This document shows, in pieces, positions 33,194 through 41,811 of a stretch of 64,000 nt of DNA. Under the pieces are notes generated by a model that saw only the letters and a list, made by a program, of their open reading frames with translations, ran no database searches and was not told where the DNA came from. This DNA is from Allokutzneria sp. NRRL B-24872 (GTDB lineage: Bacteria; Actinomycetota; Actinomycetes; Mycobacteriales; Pseudonocardiaceae): positions 1-64,000 of the forward strand of contig NZ_MUMH01000124.1 in NCBI RefSeq assembly GCF_002155965.1, read 5' to 3'. The number at the start of each line of letters is the position of its first letter. The first letter of the stretch is position 1. A program made the position numbers and the translations under genes.

Positions 33194-34035
33194 CGCTTGG
33201 TCACCTTCTCCCGATCGGTCCGGATCATTCGCTGTGCCAGCTCGACGGAGTCGTACTCCCCGCGCCGCAGGTCCCGGCCGTGCCGCGCCAGCACGACGCG
33301 GTCGACCAGCGCGGGCAGCGCCCTCGCGAGCCTGGTGGCGGCACCGCCGAAACGCGTGGTGCCGACGTCTCTCGGCGGCTTGCGGGCCTCCAGCACCCGC
33401 ACCGCCGTGGTGATCACGTCTTCGAGCCGTTCCGCGGGCACCTTGCCCTCCAGAACGGTTCCCGCGGCCTGGCTCTCGCGGTGGATCGGCGTGCGCACGT
33501 AACCCGGGTAGACCGTGGTCACGCCCACCGCTGAGCCGTATTCGATGCGCACCGAGTCCGCGTAGGCGGCCAGCGCGCGCTTGGACACCGCGTAGGCGCT
33601 GGAGAACGGCGCGGTGACGTAGGCAAGGCCCGACGCCGTGAAGACCAGGCGCGGCCGGTACCCCTCGGACCGGCTCTCCAGCAGCGCGGGCAGGGCCGCC
33701 GCCGTGACCCGCCAGGCTCCGAGCAGGTTCACCTCGAAGGTCCGCCGCACCTTCTCGCCGGGCGGGTCGCCGCTGTCGACCGGCAGCCCGATGCCCGCGT
33801 AGTGCACCACCGCGTCCAGCCCGCCGAGCCGTTCCACGGCGTGGGCGACGGCCAGTTCGGTGGCGTCGTCGTCGGTGAGATCGCAGCTCAGCACGCCTTC
33901 GGCGGCGTTGACGTCCAGGCCGAGCACGTCGGCGCCGCGGGCGCGCAGCGCTGCCGCCGTCGCGCTGCCGAATGCCCCGGCCGCCCCGGTGACCAGCACC
34001 CGGCGCCCGGTGAGAGGGGAGGGAGCAACCGCCAT
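33190..34035 (-). CDS. short-chain dehydrogenase/reductase
   Basis: 281 residues. Rossmann motif VLVTGAAGAFGSATA (GxxxGxG-like), acidic residue in GLDVN for coenzyme choice, HYAGIGLP (the NAG-like motif), and the catalytic Ser/Tyr/Lys in FTASGLAYVTAPFSSAYAVS and K. ATG 34035 is eight bases after AAGGAG. First gene of the cluster divergent from the TetR gene. The C-terminal extension is Arg-rich. Confidence 0.92.
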   Translation of the reverse strand: MAVAPSPLTGRRVLVTGAAGAFGSATAAALRARGADVLGLDVNAAEGVLSCDLTDDDATELAVAHAVERLGGLDAVVHYAGIGLPVDSGDPPGEKVRRTFEVNLLGAWRVTAAALPALLESRSEGYRPRLVFTASGLAYVTAPFSSAYAVSKRALAAYADSVRIEYGSAVGVTTVYPGYVRTPIHRESQAAGTVLEGKVPAERLEDVITTAVRVLEARKPPRDVGTTRFGGAATRLARALPALVDRVVLARHGRDLRRGEYDSVELAQRMIRTDREKVTKR

Positions 34036-34057
34036 GCCGCGAACTCCTTCGGAAGGT

Positions 34058-34088
34058 GTAACCACAAGTAACAGCTACTACTGGTAAC
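34058..34088. promoter_or_regulatory. 31-bp dyad, candidate TetR operator
   Basis: GTAACCACAAGTAAC, one central base, GCTACTACTGGTAAC: 11 of 15 positions are symmetric. It lies exactly between the divergent SDR operon and the TetR gene (10 bases before its ATG) and is AT-rich against the background, so it can control both directions. Confidence 0.65.
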
Positions 34089-34097
34089 GTCCCCGGT

Positions 34098-34841
34098 ATG
34101 GCCGGATCTGTCAAGGGCAAACGCGGAGAACCCGACGCCAGGCGGGAGCGCTGGAAGGAGCACCGCAGCGCGCGCAGGGCGGAGTTCGTCGAGGCCACCA
34201 TCAGCGCGCTGCGCGAGCACGGCCCCGACGTGGGCATGGACGAGATCGCCGCGGCCGCCGGGGTCACCAAACCCGTGCTGTACCGGCACTTCTCCGACAA
34301 GGCCGACCTCTACCTGGCCGTCGGCCAGCGCGCGACGGAGATGCTGACCGAGCGCCTGGTGCCCGCGCTGGAGGAACTGGGGTCGATCAACGACGTCATC
34401 CACCGCGCCATCGACGCGTACCTCAGCACCATCGAGGAGCAGCCCGAGCTCTACCGCTTCATGATCCGCCGCGGCTTCGCGGACCGGCCGCTCGACCAGG
34501 ACCCGGCCACCGCGACCGAGGACATGATCGCGACGAAGCTGGCCCGGCTGCTCGGCGTGTACATGCGCCTGCTGCAACTGGACTCCGGCGCGGCCGAGCC
34601 GTACGCGTTCGCCGTGGTCGGAGCCGTGGAGAAGGCCGGGGAGTGGTGGCTGGAGCGGCAGTCGATGAGCCGGGAGAACCTGCGGGACTACCTGGCCCAG
34701 ATCGTCTGGCACGCCATCGACGGCGCCGCGCGGGCCGGCGGGGTCCAGCTGGACCCCGACCTGCCGTTGGACGAACTGCTGCCCAAAGAGGCGGCGCAGT
34801 TGACCGTGATCAGGGGCGAGGCAGGAGGAACCGGTGGCTGA
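34098..34841 (+). CDS. TetR-family regulator of the SDR/diiron cluster
   Basis: 247 residues. HTH segment VGMDEIAAAAGVTKPVLYRH near 47-66, then a TetR ligand-binding domain with IDAYLSTIEEQPELYRFMIR. ATG at 34098 lies next to the 31-bp dyad, without a clear ribosome site, so a leaderless mRNA is possible. Local repressor role is inferred from its divergent placement. Its 3' end overlaps the DUF4873 gene by eight bases. Confidence 0.9.
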   Translation: MAGSVKGKRGEPDARRERWKEHRSARRAEFVEATISALREHGPDVGMDEIAAAAGVTKPVLYRHFSDKADLYLAVGQRATEMLTERLVPALEELGSINDVIHRAIDAYLSTIEEQPELYRFMIRRGFADRPLDQDPATATEDMIATKLARLLGVYMRLLQLDSGAAEPYAFAVVGAVEKAGEWWLERQSMSRENLRDYLAQIVWHAIDGAARAGGVQLDPDLPLDELLPKEAAQLTVIRGEAGGTGG

Positions 34842-35196
34842 GGCGAGCGCGACGACGACAACGGCTCACGAGGAGCACGACGAGCACGACCACGACGAGG
34901 ACGGCTACGCCGGACCCGCGACCTTGATCACCAAGGACGGCGAGGCCGAGGTCGAGGTGCGCCTGTCCGGCCACTTCGAACCCATCGACGGCCGCTACCA
35001 CTGGTACGGCAGGTTGGCCGCGAGCGACGAGGTCACCGAGGCCGCCGAGAAGCACCGCCGCTCCGTCGTGCTCCGCACCCCGCACGGCGAGGCCGAGGGC
35101 GCCCTGTCCGACCAGGACCCCTGGGGCCGCTTCCGCATCACCGGTCTGGGCCGCCCGCCCTTCGAGGTCCTGGAAACCCTCCCCGACGAAGACTGA
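34834..35196 (+). CDS. DUF4873 protein
   Basis: 120 residues. An N-terminal His/Asp/Glu-rich stretch (HEEHDEHDHDEDG) could bind metal. The core GYAGPATLI, VEVRLSGHFEPIDGRYHWYG, and ITGLGRPPFEV is the DUF4873 pattern, a domain also found fused to flavin monooxygenases. GTG 34834 lies inside the TetR gene end, so it is coupled to the regulator. Accessory role for the neighbouring oxygenase cluster is inferred. Confidence 0.85.
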   Translation: MAEASATTTTAHEEHDEHDHDEDGYAGPATLITKDGEAEVEVRLSGHFEPIDGRYHWYGRLAASDEVTEAAEKHRRSVVLRTPHGEAEGALSDQDPWGRFRITGLGRPPFEVLETLPDED

Positions 35197-35218
35197 CCAC
35201 CCCGGCGCCGAACGTCCC

Positions 35219-35261
35219 AATGTCTTTTACAAAGAGACACATGTCCTTATATATGAGACAT
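35219..35261 (+). promoter_or_regulatory. AT-rich inverted repeats before the Fic gene
   Basis: Two imperfect inverted repeats: TGTCT...AGACA (35221-35239) and ATGTC...GACAT (35241-35261), with GAGACA recurring three times up to 35267. The stretch TTATATAT is the most AT-rich near any start here and may be the -10. An autoregulatory operator is inferred. Confidence 0.5.
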
Positions 35262-35288
35262 TGAGACACGACCCGCCGGAGGACACCC

Positions 35289-36410
35289 GTGCTGTTCCAC
35301 CTGCCCACCCTCGACGACCGCGATCGGCGGGTGATCGAGGAGATCGACCGCTTCCGCGTCGACATGCGCTTCAGCCTGCGCGATCCAAAGCGGTGGGACG
35401 GCCAGCTGCGCCGCAACCTGCTCGCGAAGGCGATCCAAGGCAGCAACAGCATCGAGGGCTACGACATCAGCGACGACGACGCGGTGGCGGCGGTCGACGA
35501 GGAGGAGCCCCTCACCGCGAGCGAGGCGACCTGGGCCGAGATCCAGGGCTACCGCTCAGCGATGAGCTACGTGCTCCAACTGGCCGACGATCCGGACTTC
35601 GCGCTGGACCAGTCGCTGCTCAAGAGCCTGCAGTACATGATGCTGGGGCACGACCTCAGCAAGAGCCCCGGCCGCTACCGCCAGAAGTCGATCTTCGTCG
35701 TGGACGAGGCCCGCGACGTCGTCGTCTACGAGGGGCCCGACCACACCCAGGTCCCGGGATTGATGTCCGAACTCATCGCCTCACTGGACCGCGACGACTC
35801 CACTCCTGGCTACGTCCGCGCGGCGCTCGCGCACCTCAACCTGGTCATGATCCACCCGTTCCGGGACGGCAACGGCCGCATGGCGCGCTGTCTGCACACC
35901 CTGATCCTGGCTCGCGACAAGATCGTCGCTCCGCAGTTCAGCAGCATCGAGGAGTTCCTCGGGCACAACACGCCCGCCTACTACGCCGTTCTCGCCGAGG
36001 TCGGCGGCGGCTCGTGGAACCCGGGCAACGACACGACGCCCTGGGTCAAGTTCATCCTCAAGGCCCACCACATCCAGGCGCAGACGGTGGTCAACCGGCT
36101 GCACGAGGCCGCCGCGCTGTGGTCCGAGCTCGACGAGATCGCCGTGCGCGGTGGGCTGCCAGAGCGGTGCGTCCCCGCGCTGTTCGACGCGGTCACCGGC
36201 CTGCGCCTGCGGCGTTCCGGCTACATGAAGCTGGCCAGCGTCGAAGACCGGACGGCGACACGAGACCTCCAGGCCATGGTCGACGCCGACCTCCTCGTCG
36301 CCAGGGGTGAACGGCGCGCCCGGACCTACTCCGCTGCTGAGGGACTGCGCCTGCTCAGGAGCCAGGTCCGAGCCACGAGACGACGGGTGATCGACCCGTA
36401 TGGGAACTGA
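35289..36410 (+). CDS. Fic-domain protein with N-terminal inhibitory motif
   Basis: 373 residues. Catalytic loop HPFRDGNGRMAR (HPFxxGNGRxxR, intact His) near residue 195. Near residue 53 QGSNSIEGY gives (S/T)xxxE(G/N), the class II inhibitory helix that blocks the ATP gamma-phosphate and restrains activity. A C-terminal winged-helix-like part (SGYMKLASVEDRTATRD) follows. Fic enzymes transfer AMP to proteins. GTG 35289 follows GGAGG. No separate antitoxin gene is next to it. Confidence 0.93.
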   Translation: MLFHLPTLDDRDRRVIEEIDRFRVDMRFSLRDPKRWDGQLRRNLLAKAIQGSNSIEGYDISDDDAVAAVDEEEPLTASEATWAEIQGYRSAMSYVLQLADDPDFALDQSLLKSLQYMMLGHDLSKSPGRYRQKSIFVVDEARDVVVYEGPDHTQVPGLMSELIASLDRDDSTPGYVRAALAHLNLVMIHPFRDGNGRMARCLHTLILARDKIVAPQFSSIEEFLGHNTPAYYAVLAEVGGGSWNPGNDTTPWVKFILKAHHIQAQTVVNRLHEAAALWSELDEIAVRGGLPERCVPALFDAVTGLRLRRSGYMKLASVEDRTATRDLQAMVDADLLVARGERRARTYSAAEGLRLLRSQVRATRRRVIDPYGN

Positions 36411-36434
36411 GCGCTCCGGCGAACCGGGGCGCTC
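36409..36434. terminator. hairpin between Fic and the Pro-rich protein gene
   Basis: GAGCGC-T-CCGG, loop CGAA, CCGG-G-GCGCTC: ten pairs with one symmetric mismatch. It overlaps the Fic stop codon and serves two convergent genes. Confidence 0.7.
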
Positions 36435-36437
36435 ACG

Positions 36438-37541
36438 TCACTTCAGCTGGCCCGCCTTGAGCCGCTCCGAGGGCCAGGACGGCGCCGTCGGCTTGCCGAG
36501 CTGGCTCGTCTGCGGCAGCGGGAGCTTGCCGTCCCACAGGTACTCCACCCGCCGCGCGGACCCCTCGGCCCCGGTCGGATCTTCCTCCGGGTCGTACGAC
36601 AGCTGCTCGGAGTACGCGGGCAGCAGGCTCTTCGGGTCGAGGTAGAACACCATCTCGGTCGTGCCGCCGGTGTTTCCCGCGGGGAAGTAGGGGTGGTCGT
36701 CGAAGGACAGCTTCGTCTGCTGGAACGCCCAGATGAAGACCTGCGACCCTGCCGGTCCTCGCGAGGTGGCGATCACCTTGAACGCCACCGGGAAGCGGAT
36801 GTACTGCTTGCCCTCGCGGGAGACCATGGCGGGCTTGCCCGGGGCGAGGAAGCCATCCGACTCGTGCAGGTACGCCAGGAACGCCTGCGCCTGTGTCTCG
36901 TTCATCCCACCGGGGATCAGGCCGTTGCCGACCTTGCCGAGCATCTCGACACCCTTGATGGGGTCGCACGGCCCGGCCTCGGCGATGGCGCCGTCGTAGC
37001 GGACCCGGCGCTTGGCACCCTCGACGCAGGCGTTGGTGTCGTCGAAGAAGTTCAACTTGCGCTGCTTGTAGTCGAAACCACCCTCGACGATCTTGCCTTC
37101 GTAGGGCTGGCCCGCCAGGTACGGGCGCATCGGGGTGTGGATGATCGAGTCGATCCGGGTGTGCAGCACCGGCTGGGTCAGCTGCGCCATGATCGTGTCG
37201 TCGAGCAGCTTCTTCGGGTCAGCCTTGGCGACGTCGGCCTCGGTCAGCTCCTTGCTTCCCTTGCCCCCCTTGTCCCCGCCGGTCTGCGCGGCGCCGGGCT
37301 TCTCCGCTCCACCGCCGCCGAACAGCGCCCAGCCGCCGACGCCAAGACCGGCCACGAGCACGACCACCAACGACACGACGAGCGCCGTCCGCCCCCGCCG
37401 CTTCGGGCGCTGCGGCTGCTGCGGCGGGTGCTGCTGGGGCGGGTACGGGTGCTGCTGCGGGTACGGGTGGGGCGGTTGGGGCTGGTAGGGCCCCTGCGGG
37501 CTGTGCTGTCCGTGCCATCCAGGACCAGGAGGTGCGGTCAT
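36438..37541 (-). CDS. membrane-anchored protein with Pro-rich cytosolic tail
   Basis: 367 residues. Residues 1-47 are Pro/Gln/His-rich (PQQHPYPPQQHPPQQPQRP), then a basic stop, one membrane segment (ALVVSLVVVLVAGLGVGGWA) and an extracellular domain with four cysteines, EGGFDYKQRKLNF and VEYLWDGKLPLPQ. No catalytic motif. ATG 37541 has no strong ribosome site. It may correspond to the Pro-rich gene near rhlE in mycobacteria (Rv3209) but this is weak. It is the intact member of a tandem pair. Confidence 0.7.
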   Translation of the reverse strand: MTAPPGPGWHGQHSPQGPYQPQPPHPYPQQHPYPPQQHPPQQPQRPKRRGRTALVVSLVVVLVAGLGVGGWALFGGGGAEKPGAAQTGGDKGGKGSKELTEADVAKADPKKLLDDTIMAQLTQPVLHTRIDSIIHTPMRPYLAGQPYEGKIVEGGFDYKQRKLNFFDDTNACVEGAKRRVRYDGAIAEAGPCDPIKGVEMLGKVGNGLIPGGMNETQAQAFLAYLHESDGFLAPGKPAMVSREGKQYIRFPVAFKVIATSRGPAGSQVFIWAFQQTKLSFDDHPYFPAGNTGGTTEMVFYLDPKSLLPAYSEQLSYDPEEDPTGAEGSARRVEYLWDGKLPLPQTSQLGKPTAPSWPSERLKAGQLK

Positions 37542-37606
37542 GAGCCGGATTCTCACATCGGCACCACTCGAACGGCCGATGCTTCAGCACTGCGTGAAGG
37601 AGCTGG

Positions 37607-38543
37607 CTACTTCACCTGGCCCGGGCCGATCCGCTCAGCGGGCCAGGACAGACCCGTCACCTTGCCCGGCTGGTTCGGGCTCGGTGCGGGGAGCTTGCCG
37701 TCCCACAGGTACTCCACCCGCCGGACCTGCCCCTTCGCCCCGGTCGGGACCGCCTGCGGGTCGTAGATCAGCATCTCCGAGTACGCGGGCAGCAATGACT
37801 GCGGGTCCAGGTAGAACACGCCCTCGACCTGGTCCTCGCTCTTGCCCGCCGCGGAGTAGGGGTGCTGGTCGAAGGGGAGCTTCGTCTGCTGGAAGGCCCA
37901 GATGAAGTGCTGCGTCCCCCGCGCGCATGGTGGAGGTCGGCGCCGAGCGGAACACGACCGGCAAGCGGACGTACCGCTTGCCCTCCCGGGAGACCGTGGT
38001 GGGCTTGCCGGGGCCGAGGAAGCTCTGCGGCTCTTTCAGGGAGTCGACGAAGGCCTGCGCCTGTTCACGGGTCAGCCCGCTGGGGAGCAGCCCGTTGCCG
38101 ACCTTGCTCTGCCAGTCCAGCCCCTTCACCGTGGTGCACGACCCGGCGTCGACGGTGCTGCCGTCCGAGCGGAGCTGGCGCTTGGCGCCGTCGACGCAGA
38201 GGTCGCGGTCATCGAGGTAGTTCATCTTGCGCTGCTTGTAGTCGAAGCCGCCCTCGATGACGTCGCCCTCGTACTCCTGCCCCGCCAGGTACTGCGCGAC
38301 CTCGCCGAACCAGATCTTGTCCATCCTGGTGTGCTGCACGGGTTGGACCAGGAACGCCATGAACGAGTCGGTGAGCAGCGTCCTCGGGTCGGCCGTGGCG
38401 ATGTCGGCCTCGGTCAGCCCCTTGGCCTCCGCCTTGCCGCCGCCCGGCGCCGCGTCCGGCTTCGCACCACCGCCCAACAGGGCCCACCCGCCGACGCCGA
38501 GACCAGCCAGGAGCACGACCACCAGCGACACGATCAGGGCCAT
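37607..38543 (-). pseudogene. broken tandem copy of the Pro-rich membrane protein
   Basis: It aligns along the length of its neighbour (EGGFDYKQRKMNY, VGNGLLPSGL, VEYLWDGKLPAP), but the frame breaks at a C5 run (37916-37920). One extra base there moves HFIWAFQQTKLPF out of frame. Its 5' side also lacks the start codon and Pro-rich tail: 5' leader sequence nearly identical to its neighbour's (through GTGAGAATCCG) is joined directly to CCGCAGCAGCC from the linker. The remaining in-frame ATG (38543) is right before the membrane segment. The frameshift could be a sequencing error, but the deletion is not. Confidence 0.7.
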
Positions 38544-38626
38544 GCGTCGCGATCGAGGTCGCGGCTGCTGCGGCGGATTCTCACACCGGCACCGCCTGGA
38601 CGGCCTGCGCTTCACCACTGCATGAA

Positions 38627-38663
38627 GAAGGCCCGCCACCCCGGGTCGGGACGACGGGCCTTC
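38627..38663 (-). terminator. terminator after the DUF3107 gene
   Basis: GAAGGCCCG (38627-38635) and CGGGCCTTC (38655-38663) form a 9-bp stem around a 19-base loop, 13 bases past the DUF3107 stop. Confidence 0.65.
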
Positions 38664-38676
38664 GACGAGCGAGGAC

Positions 38677-38904
38677 CTACTGGACAGCGAAGCCGACGCG
38701 GCGCACGTCGGCCGCACCGATCTCGATGTAGGACACCTTGTTCGCCGGGATGATGAAGCGCTTGCCCTTGTCGTCGGTCAGGGAGAGCACCCCGCCTTCC
38801 CTGCGAAGCGAGTCGGCGACCAGCTCCTCGACCTCGTCCTGAGACAACGCGCTTGAGACGACCAGCTCACGCGGGCTGTACTCGACGCCGATCTTGACCT
38901 CCAC
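38677..38904 (-). CDS. DUF3107 protein (TB9.4-like)
   Basis: 75 residues: MEVKIGVEYSPRELVVSSAL and the C-terminal IIPANKVSYIEIGAADVRRVGF, which is the conserved DUF3107 pattern. M. tuberculosis TB9.4 (Rv3208A) is the counterpart, in the same position between the TetR and ferritin-like genes. Small cytosolic protein of unknown role. The pseudogene and its intact sister have been inserted between it and the Fic gene. Confidence 0.9.
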   Translation of the reverse strand: MEVKIGVEYSPRELVVSSALSQDEVEELVADSLRREGGVLSLTDDKGKRFIIPANKVSYIEIGAADVRRVGFAVQ

Positions 38905-39014
38905 GCCGACCTCCGTGCTGAAAAGTCCGAATAAGAGACGGTTCCCAGGCTAGTCCAGGGTGTGCGTGCTCCACCGTGCCACCACCCCGCTTGCGCTGTG
39001 GGCGGAATCGGGAA

Positions 39015-39689
39015 TCAGCCGAGACCGAGCACCTGCATGCGCTGGCCGTGGTTGTTCTGCAGCCTGCGGATCAGCGTGCCGATGCCGGAGAGGTCACCGG
39101 TGCCCCTGATGATCAGCTCGGCGAGGCCGTCGCGCTCGGCCGCGACGTGCTGCGCCTGGGTGACCGCCTCGCCGAGCAGGCGGCGACCCCACAGGGCGAG
39201 CCGGTCGCGGACCTTGCGGTCGGCCTCGCACGCCGCGAGGACCTCGCGCTCGGCGAAGGCGGAGTGGCCGGTGTCGGCCAGCACGTCCAGCACCAGCTGC
39301 TTGGCCGCCGGGTCCAGCCACTCGGCGATCTCGCGGTAGAAGTCCGCGGCCAGCCCGTCGCCAACGTAGGCCTTGACCAGCGACTCCAGCCAGGAGCGCG
39401 GGGCGGTGGACGCGTGGAAGGCGTCCAGCGGGGCCTGGAACGGCGCCATGACCTCCTCGACGCGCAGGCCGCGCTGGGCGAGGAACTGCTCGAGCTGCCA
39501 GTAGTGGCCCATCTCCGCACCCGCCATCCCGGCCAGCGCGGCGCGCCCGGCCAGTGTCGGGGCGCTGCGCGCGTCCTCGGCCATCCGGTCGAAGGCCGAG
39601 AGCTCGCCGTAGGCCAGCACGCCGATCAGGTCGACGACACCGGCTTCCAGGGGCTCGGTGTCCGATTTCTGCAGGTCCGCCTCGGTCAT
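39015..39689 (-). CDS. ferritin-like-fold protein (Rv3210c-like)
   Basis: 224 residues, all-helical. [20 protein letters not shown] carries a Glu at the right place, [17 protein letters not shown] supplies ExxH, and the third helix has [16 protein letters not shown]; together they fit a ferritin-like or MiaE-type four-helix bundle. Not all metal ligands could be placed. ATG 39689; divergent from rhlE, as in mycobacteria. Function unknown. Confidence 0.8.
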   Translation of the reverse strand: MTEADLQKSDTEPLEAGVVDLIGVLAYGELSAFDRMAEDARSAPTLAGRAALAGMAGAEMGHYWQLEQFLAQRGLRVEEVMAPFQAPLDAFHASTAPRSWLESLVKAYVGDGLAADFYREIAEWLDPAAKQLVLDVLADTGHSAFAEREVLAACEADRKVRDRLALWGRRLLGEAVTQAQHVAAERDGLAELIIRGTGDLSGIGTLIRRLQNNHGQRMQVLGLG

Positions 39690-40005
39690 GGGAAGGAGCG
39701 TATCGGGCAGCGCGGATCACACCCGGATGGCTGAGCACCCGTGACCGGAGCGTGAGACACGTCCTAACGGTGTGCGTACAGCGCTGGTCGTCTGGCATTT
39801 CCCGGGTAGACTCCCGACCCAGACGCACGACGACTGCCTGAACGAAGCCGCCGGTGATGAGCGCATCGCCCGCTCGCCAGGCCGCGTCGGCGACAAGGTG
39901 GCGGAGGAACCGCCACCGCGACAGGGCGCGCGTATCGCCTCGTCAAGCCCTCCCGCGCGGGAGGTCCACCCCAGTGGACGCCACGCCGCGGTTGAGCGCC
40001 GCTCC
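39690..40005. other. intergenic region before rhlE (316 bases)
   Basis: No convincing gene. A candidate -10, TAGACT (39807-39812), lies ~195 bases before the chosen rhlE start with CTGGTC about 17 bases upstream of it. A long 5' leader for rhlE is possible. A hairpin-prone GGCGGAGGAACCGCC (39899-39913) lies within it. Confidence 0.4.
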
Positions 40006-41811
40006 ATGGCATGCGCGCAAGGCACGAGAGAGGCGATCACTCTGACCGTCAGCAGCGACACCAAGACCGGCACCACCGAGAACGACGAGTCCGTCGAGGC
40101 CATCGTGGCCGAGGAACTCGCCGAGGCGCACCCGCTCCGGGCAGCGGCGACCGTGGTCGATGACGCCCCGACCTTCGCCGAGCTCGGCGTGCACGACAAG
40201 ATCGTCAAGGCGCTCGGCGAGGCCGGTATCGAGCGGACCTTCGCCATCCAGAAGCTGACGCTGCCGCTGGCCCTGGCCGGCGAGGACGTCATCGGCCAGG
40301 CGCGCACCGGCACCGGCAAGACCCTGGGCTTCGGCGTTCCCGCGCTGCAGCGCCTGGAGCTGCCGGGCGACGGCACCCCGCAGGTGCTCGTGGTCGTGCC
40401 GACCCGCGAGCTGTGCCTGCAGGTCACCGCCGACCTCAAGGACGCGGGCAAGTACCTCAAGGCGCGCGTGCTGCCCGTCTACGGCGGCCGCCCGTACGAG
40501 CCGCAGATCGCCGCCCTGCGCAAGGGCGTCGACGTGGTCATCGGCACCCCCGGCCGCCTGCTGGACCTCGCCGAGCAGCGCCACCTGGTGCTGGGCAAGG
40601 TCCGCACCCTGGTGCTGGACGAGGCCGACGAGATGCTCGACCTCGGCTTCCTCCCGGACATCGAGCGCGTGCTGCGGATGGTCCCGGACAAGCGCCAGAC
40701 CATGCTCTTCTCGGCGACCATGCCGGGCCCGATCATCACGCTGGCCAGGACCTTCCTCACCCAGCCCACGCACATCCGGGCCGAGGAGGTGGACGCGAGC
40801 GCCGTGCACGAGCGCACCTCGCAGTTCGTCTACCGCGCGCACTCCCTCGACAAGGTCGAGGTCGTCTCCCGGGTGCTGCAGGCCGAGGGCCGCTCGCTCA
40901 CGATGATCTTCACCAGGACCAAGCGCACCGCGCAGAAGCTCGCCGACGACCTCGCCGAGCGCGGGTTCGCGGTGGCCCCCGTGCACGGTGACCTCGGTCA
41001 GGGCGCCAGGGAGCAGGCGCTGCGCGCGTTCCGCTCCGGCAAGGTCGACGTGCTCGTGTGCACCGACGTCGCCGCGCGTGGCATCGACGTCGAGGGCGTC
41101 ACGCACGTGGTCAACTACCAGTGCCCCGAGGACGAGAAGACCTACGTCCACCGGATCGGCCGCACCGGGCGGGCCGGGCGCACCGGCGTCGCGGTCACCC
41201 TGGTCGACTGGGACGAGGAGCCGCGCTGGAAGTCCATCAGCGAGGCGCTGGAGCTGGGCAAGCCGGAGCCGGTGGAGACCTACTCCACCTCCGACCACCT
41301 GTTCACCGACCTGGGCATCCCGACCGGCGTCACCGGCAGGCTGCCGCTCGGCCAGCGCACCCGTGAGGGCCTGGACGCCGAGGAGCTGGACGAGGAGCCG
41401 CGTCGCGGCCGGGGTGCCAAGCGGGGCGGCGAGCGGGGCGGCGAGGCGAAGGCCAAGCCGAAGCGCGACCGCGTCCGCAAGCGCACCAGGGGCGGCAGCT
41501 CCGGTGACGGCGAGGCGGAGGGCGGCGACGCCAAGGCGTGCACCGCAGAGACCCCGGCCGCCACCGCGGAGACCGGTGACGAGACCCGTCCCACCACCCC
41601 GCGCAGGCGCAGGCGCCGGACCAGGGGCGCGAGTGCCGGTGCCGAGGGCGGCCAGGCCACCGACGGGGGCCAGGAGCCGGCCCCGGCACGCGCCCAGGAA
41701 GATGGGGACAGCAGCGCGACCGAGCGCCCGGCCCGGCGCCGGCGCAGCAGGCGTCGCGCGGGCGTGGACACCACTGGCGAGCAGGCCGTGGCGGCGAGCG
41801 GCGAGGAGTGA
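40006..41811 (+). CDS. rhlE: DEAD-box RNA helicase RhlE
   Basis: About 601 residues. Q-motif region FAELGVHDKIVKALGEAGIE, Walker A ARTGTGKTLGF, PTRELCLQV, DEADEMLDLGF, FSATMPGP, and HRIGRTGRAGR. The C-terminal ~150 residues are basic and disordered (Arg/Lys/Gly-rich, with TPRRRRRRTRG), as in actinobacterial cold-shock and ribosome-assembly helicases. The start is uncertain: ATG 40006 chosen; the conserved region begins near PTFAELGV. Equivalent to Rv3211. Confidence 0.93.
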   Translation: MACAQGTREAITLTVSSDTKTGTTENDESVEAIVAEELAEAHPLRAAATVVDDAPTFAELGVHDKIVKALGEAGIERTFAIQKLTLPLALAGEDVIGQARTGTGKTLGFGVPALQRLELPGDGTPQVLVVVPTRELCLQVTADLKDAGKYLKARVLPVYGGRPYEPQIAALRKGVDVVIGTPGRLLDLAEQRHLVLGKVRTLVLDEADEMLDLGFLPDIERVLRMVPDKRQTMLFSATMPGPIITLARTFLTQPTHIRAEEVDASAVHERTSQFVYRAHSLDKVEVVSRVLQAEGRSLTMIFTRTKRTAQKLADDLAERGFAVAPVHGDLGQGAREQALRAFRSGKVDVLVCTDVAARGIDVEGVTHVVNYQCPEDEKTYVHRIGRTGRAGRTGVAVTLVDWDEEPRWKSISEALELGKPEPVETYSTSDHLFTDLGIPTGVTGRLPLGQRTREGLDAEELDEEPRRGRGAKRGGERGGEAKAKPKRDRVRKRTRGGSSGDGEAEGGDAKACTAETPAATAETGDETRPTTPRRRRRRTRGASAGAEGGQATDGGQEPAPARAQEDGDSSATERPARRRRSRRRAGVDTTGEQAVAASGEE

